A stretch of DNA of 64,000 nucleotides from Bacillus sp. ISL-34 (GTDB lineage: Bacteria > Bacillota > Bacilli > Bacillales > DSM-1321): assembly GCF_018613325.1 (NCBI RefSeq), contig NZ_JAGGQJ010000018.1, positions 62,001-126,000 of the forward strand. Reading direction: 5' to 3'. Each line of letters opens with the position of its first letter. Positions within the stretch are counted from its first letter, which is position 1. A program made the translations under genes and the position numbers. Under the pieces are notes generated by a model. That model saw only the letters and a program-made list of their open reading frames with translations, had not been told where the DNA came from and searched no databases. Of this stretch, positions 1-8,989 are shown piece by piece.

Positions 1-321
1 ACCAAGCTCATTTCCATTACAGTGCCTGTGTTAACGGCGCTTTATCCCGTGGCGATCGTTTTGATTGTCCTAACGTTCTTCCATTCCCTTTTCAAAGGGA
101 AATCGGAGGTATATTTAGGAAGCTTATTATTAACGGCCATCATCAGCATAATTGATGGATTCATGGCCTCAGGCGTTAAAATGGACGCTGTTTCGGACCT
201 TTTCACTCAATACCTTCCACTATATAGTGTAGGGGTAGGATGGGTGATTCCTGCCATCATCGGCGGTGTATTGGGCTATATGGTTTACCTATTGAAAGGA
301 GATCCTAAGGAAGCTTATTAA
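1..321 (+). CDS. brnQ: Branched-chain amino acid carrier BrnQ, C-terminal part
   Basis: The reading frame is open from the first base of the window, so this is the last 106 residues of a longer gene. The visible part has three hydrophobic stretches separated by short loops, including a conserved glycine/proline-rich segment (VGWVIPAIIGGVLGYMV) just before a short cytoplasmic tail. This matches the C-terminus of the LIVCS family of sodium-coupled leucine/isoleucine/valine importers in the cell membrane. A GTG at 22 could be misread as a start, but the frame continues upstream without a stop and the family is about 440 residues long. The next sequence downstream is a repeat element whose right-hand hairpin at 774-798 would serve as terminator. 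Family assignment is by sequence feel over a short piece. Confidence 0.75.
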   Translation, partial: TKLISITVPVLTALYPVAIVLIVLTFFHSLFKGKSEVYLGSLLLTAIISIIDGFMASGVKMDAVSDLFTQYLPLYSVGVGWVIPAIIGGVLGYMVYLLKGDPKEAY

Positions 322-352
322 GGGTCATTAGAATGTACTTTAAATCATGAAA

Positions 353-800
353 GGAGCTGTCTCGATAACAGCTCTTCAGTTTGTCGACAAAAGGGGATTC
401 TGGAATAGTCTCATCCGGAACCATGATTTTAAAACAAGACTAGATTATCCTTAATGTTTTTTACTATAATCATCACTGGATTGAAAAAATTTGCGACACT
501 CCTGCTGAATAACTGGCTAGCCGAGATACCAAAGGAGTTTGCGACGAGGAGGACTCCAGACAATCGAAGTAAAGGGAGCGGATTTCCACTCCAGGCACTC
601 GCTTTCCGCGGGCGGTCCGGGAGCCTCCTCGGCGCTCTTTGCGCCCTGTGGGGTCTCCCTTGGACACGCTTTTCCCGCAGGAGTCTCGTACCCTCCGTTC
701 CAATCAACTGGAATGTTTTTTTAGAAAAAACTACAGGCAAACATGCTTTTCTTTTGAGTTTGTCACAGTCTGGGAGCTGTCTTGTTGACAGCTCCTTTTC
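353..800. repeat. Repeat element, locus A, flanked by two terminator hairpins
   Basis: No gene lies between brnQ and yojN. The stretch starts with a hairpin (GAGCTGT..ACAGCTC, 354-373) followed by AGTTTGTCGACAAAAGGGG. It ends with TTTGAGTTTGTCACAG and a second hairpin with the same stem but a different loop, followed by a T-run (774-800). Between them are a segment shared with locus B (about 411-463) and the GC-rich core shared with locus C (581-709). Several short ORFs cross it on both strands, but all run through repeat sequence and have no ribosome site. It looks like a mobile or formerly mobile noncoding element that inserted into the brnQ terminator and left a copy on each side. See the matching loci at 14.57 and 50.44 kb. 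Confidence 0.7.
581..709. repeat. GC-rich interspersed repeat core, copy in locus A
   Basis: This 129-bp block begins GATTTCCACTCCAGGCACTC and ends CCGTTCCAATCAAC. It is nearly identical to the reverse complement of 51264-51393, and a 41-bp piece recurs at 14652-14692. It is far richer in GC than its surroundings and contains several short self-complementary stretches, so it may fold as RNA or single-stranded DNA. The same type of block is scattered in many Bacillaceae genomes (from memory, not searched here). Confidence 0.75.
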
Positions 801-861
801 TTAGTGTTTGTTTTTAATGGGAAAGAGCCTTAAAATGTTCACAAAGGGGTGTAGGAACACA

Positions 862-1728
862 ATGATCAATCGATTACCAATAGAAATCGCAAATATATTA
901 CAAGCAAGCAAAAAGAATCCTGCTCAATTTGAGGAATTGATCAGGAGCGGCGGATATCTGCCTCCCGAGATGGAGTTGATGGTGGATGCCATCACGGCCT
1001 TGAGCATGGGGAAGAATATCCTATTGAAGGGTCCGACAGGGGCTGGAAAGACAAAGTTTGCCGAGACATTATCGAATTTATTCAACCAGCCGATGTTCAG
1101 TGTGAACTGCTCAGTCGACTTGGATGCCGAAAGCTTATTGGGCTTCAAGACGCTGGCTTACAAAGAGGAAAAACAGGTGATAGAATTCGTACCTGGACCT
1201 GTGACCAATTCAATGAATCACGGTCACTTCCTATATATAGATGAAATCAACATGGCAAAACCGGAAACTCTGCCGCTTATCAATGGTGTGCTTGATTACA
1301 GAAGGACGATAACGAATCCGTTCACGAATGAAGTCATAACGGCAAAAGAAGGCTTTAATGTGATTGCTGCAATCAATGAAGGCTATGTCGGTACAGTGCC
1401 GCTGAATGAAGCGCTAAAAAATAGGTTTGTCGTAATTGAAGTTCCTTATATCGAAGGGGAGCAGTTAAAGCAATTGATAGAAACCAATACAAAGTTGAAG
1501 GACCCAAGAAGCATCGAATTGTTCGTTAAGCTGTCGAGTGATTTGATACATGCCGTGAATCAAGGGAAGGTGGCTGAAGATGCGGCATCGATCAGGGCTT
1601 TGCTTGATGCTTGCGATCTGAGTGTGTTGATCCCGCCGAAACGGGCGATTCTTCGTTCCATTGTGGATAAGTTGGACGAGGAACGGGAGCGTGAGTTTGT
1701 GAAGAACTTGGCTGACACATTATTCTAA
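862..1728 (+). CDS. yojN: MoxR-type AAA+ ATPase (YojN-like)
   Basis: This is a 288-residue AAA+ ATPase of the MoxR/NorQ/CbbQ group. Walker A is GPTGAGKT (residues 57-64) and Walker B is FLYIDEINMA (123-132); the N-P-x-T insert typical of the group is also present. Proteins of this kind act as chaperones that remodel or load cofactors into a client together with a VWA-domain partner. The ATG at 862 was chosen because AAAGGGGTG precedes it by about ten bases; an upstream TTG at 808 and an ATG at 817 lack such a site. It lies 15 bases ahead of the VWA gene, so the two form an operon as in B. subtilis yojN-yojO. The client is not encoded nearby, and the function in Bacillus is not established. 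Confidence 0.85.
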   Translation: MINRLPIEIANILQASKKNPAQFEELIRSGGYLPPEMELMVDAITALSMGKNILLKGPTGAGKTKFAETLSNLFNQPMFSVNCSVDLDAESLLGFKTLAYKEEKQVIEFVPGPVTNSMNHGHFLYIDEINMAKPETLPLINGVLDYRRTITNPFTNEVITAKEGFNVIAAINEGYVGTVPLNEALKNRFVVIEVPYIEGEQLKQLIETNTKLKDPRSIELFVKLSSDLIHAVNQGKVAEDAASIRALLDACDLSVLIPPKRAILRSIVDKLDEEREREFVKNLADTLF

Positions 1729-1743
1729 CTAGGAGAATGCCTC

Positions 1744-3660
1744 ATGAAGTATATCCGGTTCAATGATTCAATAATAGATACGGCTCTTTTTTTACAGCTG
1801 CAGGATCTCTCGACTGTTTTATCCGGCATTCCTGAGCTGGAATTCGAATACAATTATGGCTCCTTCATAGATCTGATCGAGAATAAGGTCACAGCCAGCC
1901 ATTTTTGGGAAAATGGAAATAAGGAAGTGAAGGAAGCGGGATTGAAAACGGACGTGCTCCTTAGAACGATAGGTACGCTGCATCATTCATCGATCCCGAG
2001 CATGAAGGAGTACCAGGACATCATTGGGGAAAGTTCGCTTCCGAAGTTTGCAGCCCAATTATTCGCTTTACTGGAAGACTTGCGATTGGAAGAATTGGTG
2101 AAGAAGGATAGGCCAGGCACGAAAAAATGGTTTTCGGTAAGGGGGGCTTACCTTAAACAATATTTCGAAAGCCAATTGGCGACGAATGTCACCAGAAGTT
2201 TTGCACTGGATGAATTATACTGCCTCATATATTTACTGCTTCAATCTGACAGGCCGGATCCGATTTTCCCAAGAGTCAATGTAAGGCAGCTGGAAGAACT
2301 GGAAAAACTCAAACCGTTCATCCATTCTGTGTTTGAAGCGACTAAAACCAGTGACATCACGAGGATTTGCGAGCAAATCGTTTTCCGTGTGAACGGTGGA
2401 TACGAGGATACGATGAATGAATATTTCATCTTCCCCATTGCAAATGTGGAAAAGTATAAGGCAAATACCTTATTTGATGAACTGACTAGAAATGATGAAC
2501 TGTTGAATGATGATGCAGAAGATGCAGACGAAGAAAAAAGTGATTTCATTGATGAAAAATTCTCGACTTGGCACCGGGAGAATAAGAACGGCGAGAGTAA
2601 TTCGACTTTTCTTCAATTTGAATTGGAGCAGGGAACGAAAACAAGTTTGATGGGCGGCGGTGCCCGGGAAGCGGAAGATGCCGACCAAGCACTGGCTTCG
2701 ATTCAGGGTTCATCAGGGGAAAGTCAACAAAAGGAATACAATCAGCAGGAAACGCTGGAGAAGAAACAAACCAATATGGGCAAAAGTGGTGAACATCCAT
2801 TTGGTGAAGAAAATAAAGACGTCGTCCAAGTGATCAAGGAAGCAAAAATACCAACACTAACGGAAGAGAAACGCTACCGTGAGTTTGTTGCGGATATCGA
2901 ACCGTTTAAGAGAAAGCTCTCCAGTACAATAGAAAAGACACTGGAAAATAAAAAGAACGCACCAAGAAAAGATTTGGTTTTTGGCCGTTTATCAAAGAAA
3001 TTACTGCCGCTTGTATTTGAAGATAATCCTCGGGTCTTTTATAAAAAGAACCAGGATTCCAATGAAATGGATGCCGTATTCACATTGCTTATCGATTGCT
3101 CGGCTTCCATGCATAACAAAATGGATGAAACGAAACGAGGCGTGGTCCTGTTTCATGAAGTACTGAAGAAATTAAGGATCCCCCACTCGATCGTGGGATT
3201 TTGGGAAGATGCAAATGAAGTGAGAGAAGGATATCAGCCGAACTACTTCCACGTGATCCAGTCCCATTCCGATTCTCTTTATCTAAACTCCGGAGCTAAA
3301 ATCATGCAGCTTGAACCTGAGGAAGACAACCGGGACGGATACAGCATCAGGGTTGCCGCAATGGAATTGGAAAAAAGACGCGAAAAAAACCGGTTCTTGC
3401 TTGTGTTTTCCGATGGTGAGCCGGCAGCTGCCGATTATGATCAAAATGGCATTGTCGATACACATCTTGCAGTTTCTGAGGCCAGGAAAAAAGGCATAGA
3501 AGTCATCGGCCTGTTTTTAGCGGATGGAGGCATCGAGGAAAGTGAAGAAATGACGATGAAAAACATCTATGGCAAAGAACGCCTAATGATTCCAAGCGTA
3601 GCGGAATTGCCAGAGCAATTTACACCGCTGTTAAAAAAACTGCTGCTGAAGACCATATGA
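1744..3660 (+). CDS. yojO: VWA-domain partner of the MoxR ATPase (YojO-like)
   Basis: This is a 638-residue soluble protein, the same length as B. subtilis YojO and related in layout to NorD/CbbO. The C-terminal third is a von Willebrand factor A domain with the metal-binding MIDAS motif DCSAS at residues 451-455 and a later FSDGEP loop. The middle (about 250-390) is acidic, Gln/Glu-rich and low in complexity, probably a flexible linker, and the N-terminal part is helical. In known pairs the VWA protein binds the hexameric ATPase and presents it to the target enzyme. The start has a good AGGAG site seven bases upstream, and a rho-independent terminator follows at 3727. The substrate is unknown. 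Confidence 0.85.
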   Translation: MKYIRFNDSIIDTALFLQLQDLSTVLSGIPELEFEYNYGSFIDLIENKVTASHFWENGNKEVKEAGLKTDVLLRTIGTLHHSSIPSMKEYQDIIGESSLPKFAAQLFALLEDLRLEELVKKDRPGTKKWFSVRGAYLKQYFESQLATNVTRSFALDELYCLIYLLLQSDRPDPIFPRVNVRQLEELEKLKPFIHSVFEATKTSDITRICEQIVFRVNGGYEDTMNEYFIFPIANVEKYKANTLFDELTRNDELLNDDAEDADEEKSDFIDEKFSTWHRENKNGESNSTFLQFELEQGTKTSLMGGGAREAEDADQALASIQGSSGESQQKEYNQQETLEKKQTNMGKSGEHPFGEENKDVVQVIKEAKIPTLTEEKRYREFVADIEPFKRKLSSTIEKTLENKKNAPRKDLVFGRLSKKLLPLVFEDNPRVFYKKNQDSNEMDAVFTLLIDCSASMHNKMDETKRGVVLFHEVLKKLRIPHSIVGFWEDANEVREGYQPNYFHVIQSHSDSLYLNSGAKIMQLEPEEDNRDGYSIRVAAMELEKRREKNRFLLVFSDGEPAAADYDQNGIVDTHLAVSEARKKGIEVIGLFLADGGIEESEEMTMKNIYGKERLMIPSVAELPEQFTPLLKKLLLKTI

Positions 3661-3726
3661 GAAACCAAGTTCCCTCACTCTCGTCATTTAATCGGGAAAA
3701 TGCATTTGATTAGAATATAAGTAAAA

Positions 3727-3766
3727 AACGCAGTAGGATTAAATGGATCTTACTGCGTTTTTTTTT
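3727..3766 (+). terminator. Terminator of yojNO
   Basis: An 11-bp stem (AACGCAGTA.. paired with ..TACTGCGTT) is followed by a run of ten T residues. Confidence 0.9.
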
Positions 3767-3880
3767 GTTGTTCATGGCAGTTATTTGCAGTAAGTGATAT
3801 ATTGATTGAAACTTGAAAAAACGAATGCGATTTTTTTGGCGGGATTAGGGTAAACCATAAATGAGGAAGTGATCGTTTTG

Positions 3881-4576
3881 ATGAATTTACTTTTTATGTT
3901 ACTTTATCTTATAATCATTGTTCTTGTTATTGAAATATCGGTTACCTTGCTGAAATTGACTGGATTAAAAAGCACAGTGGCCAGATTTCAGGTTATCTCC
4001 ATGCTGACGGGTACTGGTTTTACAACTGACGAGTCAAAATCCATCATTGATCATCCCGTTCGAAGGAAAATAAGCATGTTCTTAATTTTATTTGGTGCTT
4101 TCTCACTTGCTGTCATCATTTCATCGATCAGTACATTGCTTACGGATGATCTGCGCTTGATGGAGTTAAGCATCATTATAGGGATACTGGTGGTCTTAGT
4201 CGTATTAGTGAAATCTCCATTCCTGCATAATAGAATATCGAATAAGATGAAAAGTGAAATGTACAATCATTATGAATTATGGGAACACCCGATAGAGGAG
4301 ATCCTGTTTTTAGAAGATGAAGATGTGGTCATGGAAATCGATATTTATGAGGACTCCGAATTCATCGATGTCAAAGCCTTTGATGTCATATCAAAAGGAG
4401 CGGACATCAATATTTTATTTATTGAAAGCGGAGAAGTGAAAATCAGGAAAGAGTTATATGAGTATAAAATCAAATTAGGGGATAACCTCTTTTTATATGG
4501 AAATAAAAAAGAGATAGAAGACACATTCTCAAAAGAAATCGAAGAGATGAAGAAGAAAAAAAGTACATCGGAGTGA
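3881..4576 (+). CDS. Membrane protein with C-terminal RCK_C/TrkA-C domain
   Basis: This is a 231-residue protein. The N-terminal half has three hydrophobic segments (about 1-22, 62-85 and 92-112), with a polar stretch carrying STVARFQVISMLTGTGFTT between the first two that resembles a pore-helix or loop of ion channels. The C-terminal 90 residues (about 140-225) fit an RCK_C (TrkA_C) ligand-binding fold, the domain that gates potassium transporters and other antiporters. The ATG at 3881 has AGGAAGTG nine bases upstream; the GTG at 3869 has almost no spacing to that site. It is a single gene with its own terminator. Its transported ion or partner cannot be told from sequence. Confidence 0.7.
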   Translation: MNLLFMLLYLIIIVLVIEISVTLLKLTGLKSTVARFQVISMLTGTGFTTDESKSIIDHPVRRKISMFLILFGAFSLAVIISSISTLLTDDLRLMELSIIIGILVVLVVLVKSPFLHNRISNKMKSEMYNHYELWEHPIEEILFLEDEDVVMEIDIYEDSEFIDVKAFDVISKGADINILFIESGEVKIRKELYEYKIKLGDNLFLYGNKKEIEDTFSKEIEEMKKKKSTSE

Positions 4577-4581
4577 AAAGA

Positions 4582-4613
4582 ATCCCAGCCTAATTTAAAG
4601 GCTGGGATCTTTT
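4582..4613 (+). terminator. Terminator
   Basis: ATCCCAGCC pairs with GGCTGGGAT around a nine-base loop and is followed by CTTTT. Confidence 0.85.
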
Positions 4614-4627
4614 GAAGATGGGCTTCA

Positions 4628-4747
4628 TTAATGTTTTTTATTCGGTAATTTCTGAGCGGGATTCCCATTGCCTTGACGGCGGAAATTGCCTTCTTCCTTT
4701 TTCTGCTGCTCTTGAATGCTTTCAACAAATTCCTTTGAACTTTTCAT
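4628..4747 (-). CDS. Small hydrophilic protein, DUF4023-like
   Basis: This is a 39-residue protein on the minus strand. It starts with MKSSKEFVESIQEQQ and ends with NPAQKLPNKKH, is rich in Lys, Gln and Asn, and has no membrane segment. A strong GGAGGTAC ribosome site sits five bases before the ATG, which argues strongly for a real gene. The FVE..QE.Q..EE.....GNP..KLPNKKH pattern matches my recollection of the DUF4023 family of tiny Bacillus proteins. The role is unknown, and a spore or stationary-phase context is a guess. It converges on the preceding gene and may share the terminator at 4582-4613. Confidence 0.7.
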   Translation of the reverse strand: MKSSKEFVESIQEQQKKEEGNFRRQGNGNPAQKLPNKKH

Positions 4748-4908
4748 GGAATGTACCTCCTCCGTTATTTTCTTTTTTACTATAACCAGAAGAGGTGGAA
4801 TTCATGAGTATGCAAGGGATCTGACTACCTTGTAAAAAGGAAAGGTGGTAATATATGGACTGAAAAGTTTTTTTTGAAATGAAACCAGAAAAGAAAGAAG
4901 GGAAATGA

Positions 4909-5652
4909 ATGGAAAATCGGTTGGGTGGAAAAGTTGCATTGGTCACAGGTTCATCAAGAGGGATCGGTCGCGCCATAGCAGAACAGCTTGCAGATTTGGG
5001 TGCAAAAGTGGTGATCAACTATGCAGGCAGTGCACATAAAGCGGATGAAGTTGTGCAAGGCATTAAGGAAAAGGGTGGGGAAGCCGTCTCTATTCAAGCC
5101 GATATCAGCCAGGTTTCCCGTATCGAAAATCTCTTCGAAGAAACGACCCAAGCTTTCGGGAAAATCGATATTTTAGTGAACAATGCGGGACTGATGATGA
5201 ATAAACCACTTTCCGAAGCAACGGAAGAAGACTTTGATAAACAATTTGCAGTGAACGTGAAGGGTACATTCTTCGCTTGCCAACAAGCCCTGAAATATAT
5301 GGAGGCCGATGGCAGGATTGTCAATATCTCAACCTCTGTAATAGGTCAAATGTTTCCTTCGTATAGCATGTATGCAGGTACAAAGGGGGCGGTGGAACAA
5401 TTCACAAGACATCTGTCCAAAGAGTTCGGCCCAAAAGGGATTACGATCAATGCGATTGCTCCAGGACCGGTTAACACAGAGTTATTTAATGTAGGAAAAT
5501 CGGAGCAGCAAATCGAAGGGATGAAAAAAATGAATGCCTTCGGACGCTTAGGTGAAACGGATGACATTGCCAATGTGGTTTCGTTTTTGGTCAGTGATCA
5601 AGCTCAGTGGGTTACGGGTCAGACGATTAGGGTGAATGGTGGATTCATTTAA
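4909..5652 (+). CDS. SDR-family NAD(P)-dependent oxidoreductase
   Basis: This is a 247-residue classical short-chain dehydrogenase. It has the cofactor motif TGSSRGIG (13-20), NNAG (91-94), a catalytic Ser near 141-143, and Tyr155-x3-Lys159 (YAGTK). The PG..NTELF region and the C-terminal TGQTIRVNGG are typical of the FabG-like group. The arrangement suggests NADPH use, but the substrate cannot be read from sequence. The start ATG has an AAGAAGGGAA site. It is a single gene between terminators, with no pathway context; 3-oxoacyl or sugar/steroid ketoreductases are all possible. Confidence 0.85.
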   Translation: MENRLGGKVALVTGSSRGIGRAIAEQLADLGAKVVINYAGSAHKADEVVQGIKEKGGEAVSIQADISQVSRIENLFEETTQAFGKIDILVNNAGLMMNKPLSEATEEDFDKQFAVNVKGTFFACQQALKYMEADGRIVNISTSVIGQMFPSYSMYAGTKGAVEQFTRHLSKEFGPKGITINAIAPGPVNTELFNVGKSEQQIEGMKKMNAFGRLGETDDIANVVSFLVSDQAQWVTGQTIRVNGGFI

Positions 5653-5671
5653 TTTAATTGCTTGTAATTCA

Positions 5672-5712
5672 ACTAAAGCAACGTAATAATCCAACGTTGC
5701 TTTAGTATTTTG
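5672..5712. terminator. Bidirectional terminator between SDR gene and YfcC-type carrier
   Basis: ACTAAAGCAACGT pairs with ACGTTGCTTTAGT, with A- and T-rich flanks on both sides of the two converging genes. Confidence 0.85.
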
Positions 5713-5731
5713 TAATATCTTTAGTTTGAAA

Positions 5732-7183
5732 TTAACCATTCCAGTGAATTGTTTGAGCGATGATCAAGAAAGTGCCCGATAGGAGGAACCAGATAAAAAA
5801 CAAGGGCAGGTAAAAGCGAACCCATTTTTGCCAGGCGACTCCTGCTAAGGCAAGGGTGGCCATGAAATATCCGGATGTAGGATATAATATATTTCCGATT
5901 CCATCTGCCAACTGATAAGCTAACACGGCTGTTTGTCTTGTAACGCCGATTATGTCGGCCAATGGAGCCATGATGGGCATGGTGACTAAAGCCTGACCGC
6001 TGCCGGAGGGGATTAAAAGGCTACATAACATTTGTACAATAAACATGCCAAGGGCGCTAAATACAGCGGGGAAGTCGCCGACAAGATTACCGAGACTATG
6101 AACGATCGTGTCCATTACTTGACCATCCTCCATAACAACAGCGACAGCTCTTGCGACACCCACAATCATGGCACCGACCAAGACTTCTCGAAATCCGTCA
6201 TTAAATCCTTCGCAAATTTCCGTTAGGTTTAAACCGGCAACTAAACCGACAACGATTCCCATGATAATGAAGAGCCCTGCCATTTCCAACATAAACCAAC
6301 CTTTTGCTAAAACGCCATATACGAGTAGAAACAAGAAACAGACCATTAAAATTAATGCAATTTTCTGTTTTTTATTCACCTTATATATTTCAGATCCAGA
6401 TTTATTTAAGTATAGCATCCGTTTGGTTTGATCCTCATCAAATACAAAACTACACTTTGGGTTATTCTTAACTTTTTTAGCATAACGCATAATGTAAGCC
6501 GTCCCTGCAGAAACAAAAATGATAAAAGCGATAATCCTTAGCTCGATACCGGAATATATGGGAAGACCTGCTATTTTTTGACCTAACCCAGTGTTAATGG
6601 GGTTAAGAAAGCCTGTCATGAATCCAGCGGTAGTTGCGACTAATGCTACAGAGACGGCAACCATAGAATCAAATCCTAAGGCAATCATTAAGGGGAGGAT
6701 GACAGGTACATACACTAAACTTAATTCCTGTGTTCCAATCAAACTGCAAATCATGGCGAATACTACTGTGAGGATAGGAATTAACATCATACTTTTTGTT
6801 GAAAATCGCCTTGCTAATCTATTTACTCCCATTTCAATAAGTCCTGTTTTTCGAAGTACAGAAAATATTCCTCCGATGATGAAAGTGAAAAAAACAATCT
6901 CTCCTGCAGCTACCAAGCCTTTTGGTATAGCTGTCATGAAGTCTACTGGAGTAATAGGTGTTTGCTCAACGAGTCGATAGGAATTTGGATCAATCGTCAA
7001 TCGATCCTCAGGGCCTGGAATTCGCTCATAAACACCAGCAGGAACGAAATAAGTTGCGATTGCTGCAAGTAAGATAAATACGAATAATATGACATAAATA
7101 TGTGGCATATTAAACTTCTTTTTATTGAATTTAGTCACTTCATCAATACCGACAATTTTTTTCGAATCATTTTCTAATGCCAT
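5732..7183 (-). CDS. YfcC-family (ArcD/DcuC-like) membrane carrier
   Basis: This 483-residue polytopic membrane protein has about twelve hydrophobic segments. After a polar N-terminus of about 30 residues comes a first membrane helix and an extracytoplasmic stretch with GVYERIPGPEDR, followed by paired helices with GFMTGFLNPINTGLGQ and, near the C-terminus, PSGSGQALVTMPIMAPLAD. These proline/serine-rich re-entrant motifs are typical of the C4-dicarboxylate/arginine-ornithine anaerobic carrier superfamily (YfcC). The substrate is probably an amino acid or small dicarboxylate but cannot be assigned. The ATG at 7183 follows GGGGGAA; the longer reading to 7249 has no ribosome site. Confidence 0.8.
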   Translation of the reverse strand: MALENDSKKIVGIDEVTKFNKKKFNMPHIYVILFVFILLAAIATYFVPAGVYERIPGPEDRLTIDPNSYRLVEQTPITPVDFMTAIPKGLVAAGEIVFFTFIIGGIFSVLRKTGLIEMGVNRLARRFSTKSMMLIPILTVVFAMICSLIGTQELSLVYVPVILPLMIALGFDSMVAVSVALVATTAGFMTGFLNPINTGLGQKIAGLPIYSGIELRIIAFIIFVSAGTAYIMRYAKKVKNNPKCSFVFDEDQTKRMLYLNKSGSEIYKVNKKQKIALILMVCFLFLLVYGVLAKGWFMLEMAGLFIIMGIVVGLVAGLNLTEICEGFNDGFREVLVGAMIVGVARAVAVVMEDGQVMDTIVHSLGNLVGDFPAVFSALGMFIVQMLCSLLIPSGSGQALVTMPIMAPLADIIGVTRQTAVLAYQLADGIGNILYPTSGYFMATLALAGVAWQKWVRFYLPLFFIWFLLSGTFLIIAQTIHWNG

Positions 7184-7603
7184 TATTTTTCCCCCATCAT
7201 CTTTATTTGTTAACCTGTACTTCCAGGTATTATGGATAAAAAAATCCATAATCAGATACTTGCGTCATATTAAATGACATCATATGTATCTATTTATTAC
7301 ATATTAATTTAATGATTATGGTTTGTCATTGTTCATAATCACTAAAATTAATTTGATAAATTAGATGATATGAATAATTCGAAAATTATAAGTGGTGGAA
7401 AAATATTACGTTGAATAGAAATGCAAATTAGATAAAAGGACTTAATTAGGGATGAATTTTTATAGGGGAATACTATTTAAATATCGCGATTTAATGTTAG
7501 AATACATTACATTAGAATATTTTGAATATTGACAAAAATGGGGTCGATATCTATAATAATCAATAATAATATCCATGAATAAACGTTTATTGGGGTTTTG
7601 CCT
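7184..7603. other. AT-rich divergent intergenic region
   Basis: About 420 bases lie between the YfcC-type carrier and eutW, very AT-rich and without a credible ORF. It must hold the promoters of both divergent units. Only the eutW promoter is clear to me (listed separately). Confidence 0.6.
7529..7557 (+). promoter_or_regulatory. Consensus sigma-A promoter of eutWV
   Basis: TTGACA (7529-7534), a 17-base spacer and TATAAT (7552-7557) match the vegetative consensus at every position. The predicted start of transcription near 7565 leaves a leader of about 40 bases before eutW. Confidence 0.8.
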
Positions 7604-8980
7604 ATGGAACGGACAATGACTGTCCGAGAATTATGTGAGATGCATACTCATTTACTGGACAGTGATATTCAAATTCTTGAAAACCTATCAATGAATTTAT
7701 CGTTGATAGCCAATTTGAATAAAGCGAATGTGTTTATCGATTGTCCGGTGCGTGAAGGGAAGCATGCCATTGTCGTGGCAGAGGCATGCGGACATTCCGT
7801 GGAATCGGTTTATGATCACCCAGTTGTCGGAAAGTTTGCCTATGAGGCTTTTGAACCGGCAGTATTTTATGTATTGCGCACCGGAAAGGACATGTTCGTG
7901 AATCGGGCATTGACTCAAGAGGGAGCAATGGTCCAGCAAAGTGTCGTTCCAGTCAAGGGGGAATTCAATCGGATCATCGCCGTTTTGATCATGGAAAAGG
8001 TGATTCATGAAGAACCTGAAACTTCAAATCAGTTTGAGAGGCAAGATCAACAAAATTCCTTGGTTCCAGAATTTATCGAGGAGTCCATTTTCCTGATTAA
8101 TAACCAGAACCGACTTGTCTATACGAATCCGGCTGCGATTAATCTAGTATCGGAAATATGTTTGACGGACTGTGTCTTAGGTGAATCCATTTTCAATTAT
8201 TTTCCTGGCTTTGACGATGTTCTTGCTTCAAAAGAGGACATTTTGATGAAGGAAATGAACATGGGTAAAAAGATTTTCCAAATAAAGAAATTCCATTTGG
8301 GCAGCAAGAATTCCAATGAAACGTTCATCATCATCCGGGACCTGACTGAACTGCGGGATAAAGAGAGAGAGCTGATTAGCAAGTCAGTAGCCATTCGTGA
8401 AATTCATCATAGGGTTAAGAATAATTTGCAGACAGTCGCCAGTTTACTTCGTCTGCAAATGAGGATGGGGGCGTCTGAAGAAAGCAAGCCCCATTTGTTG
8501 GTCAGTTTGAACCGGGTGTTAAGCATATCCTCGGTTTATGAAATCATTTTGGCAAGCAGTCAGGTCGACCATGTGGATTTGCTGGAGCTTATTAGGAAGA
8601 TAGGCGATATGATTGTTTATACGGAGGATCATGCCCGTCAAAGCCTAAGCATTGAATATAGTGGAGCTGAGTTTCATTCCATTGATTCAGACATTGGCAT
8701 TTCTGTCGCGCTGGTGGTGAATGAGCTCATTCATAATTGTGTGAAGCATGCTTTCAAGGAAGGGTCGGGAGGGAAGATTACCGTATGCTTTCATAAGGAT
8801 GGTCCTGAATTGGAAATTCAAGTAAAAGATGATGGCATCGGATATTCTCAGGCTTTGAAACCTTCCTTGGGGCTGGATATCATCCGCATGACGGTGAAAA
8901 ATGATTTGAATGGGGAGTTTTCGATTCATCGGATTAAGGAAGGTACCCTGGCTTCTGTAAGATTTCCATACATGAGGTAG
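7604..8980 (+). CDS. eutW: Ethanolamine sensor histidine kinase EutW
   Basis: This 458-residue protein has no membrane segment, so it should sense a cytoplasmic signal. Residues 1-135 fit the GAF-like H_kinase_N sensor domain and 155-250 fit a PAS domain. A HisKA_2 domain follows, with the phosphoacceptor region EIHHRVKNNLQTVASLL (about residue 267 on), then an HATPase domain with N-box NELIHNCVKHAF and DDGIGYS. EutW kinases autophosphorylate in response to ethanolamine and phosphorylate EutV. Position directly ahead of eutV and the eut structural genes supports the role. The start is not fully certain: ATG 7604 has a weak GGGG site, and ATG 7616 is a close alternative. Confidence 0.88.
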   Translation: MERTMTVRELCEMHTHLLDSDIQILENLSMNLSLIANLNKANVFIDCPVREGKHAIVVAEACGHSVESVYDHPVVGKFAYEAFEPAVFYVLRTGKDMFVNRALTQEGAMVQQSVVPVKGEFNRIIAVLIMEKVIHEEPETSNQFERQDQQNSLVPEFIEESIFLINNQNRLVYTNPAAINLVSEICLTDCVLGESIFNYFPGFDDVLASKEDILMKEMNMGKKIFQIKKFHLGSKNSNETFIIIRDLTELRDKERELISKSVAIREIHHRVKNNLQTVASLLRLQMRMGASEESKPHLLVSLNRVLSISSVYEIILASSQVDHVDLLELIRKIGDMIVYTEDHARQSLSIEYSGAEFHSIDSDIGISVALVVNELIHNCVKHAFKEGSGGKITVCFHKDGPELEIQVKDDGIGYSQALKPSLGLDIIRMTVKNDLNGEFSIHRIKEGTLASVRFPYMR

Positions 8981-8989
8981 GTGGAAGAA

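Noticed and set aside
429..804. Overlapping ORFs of 61 to 116 codons on both strands
   Set aside because: They run through the GC-rich repeat core, lack ribosome sites and have the same composition in all frames; the high GC simply removes stop codons.
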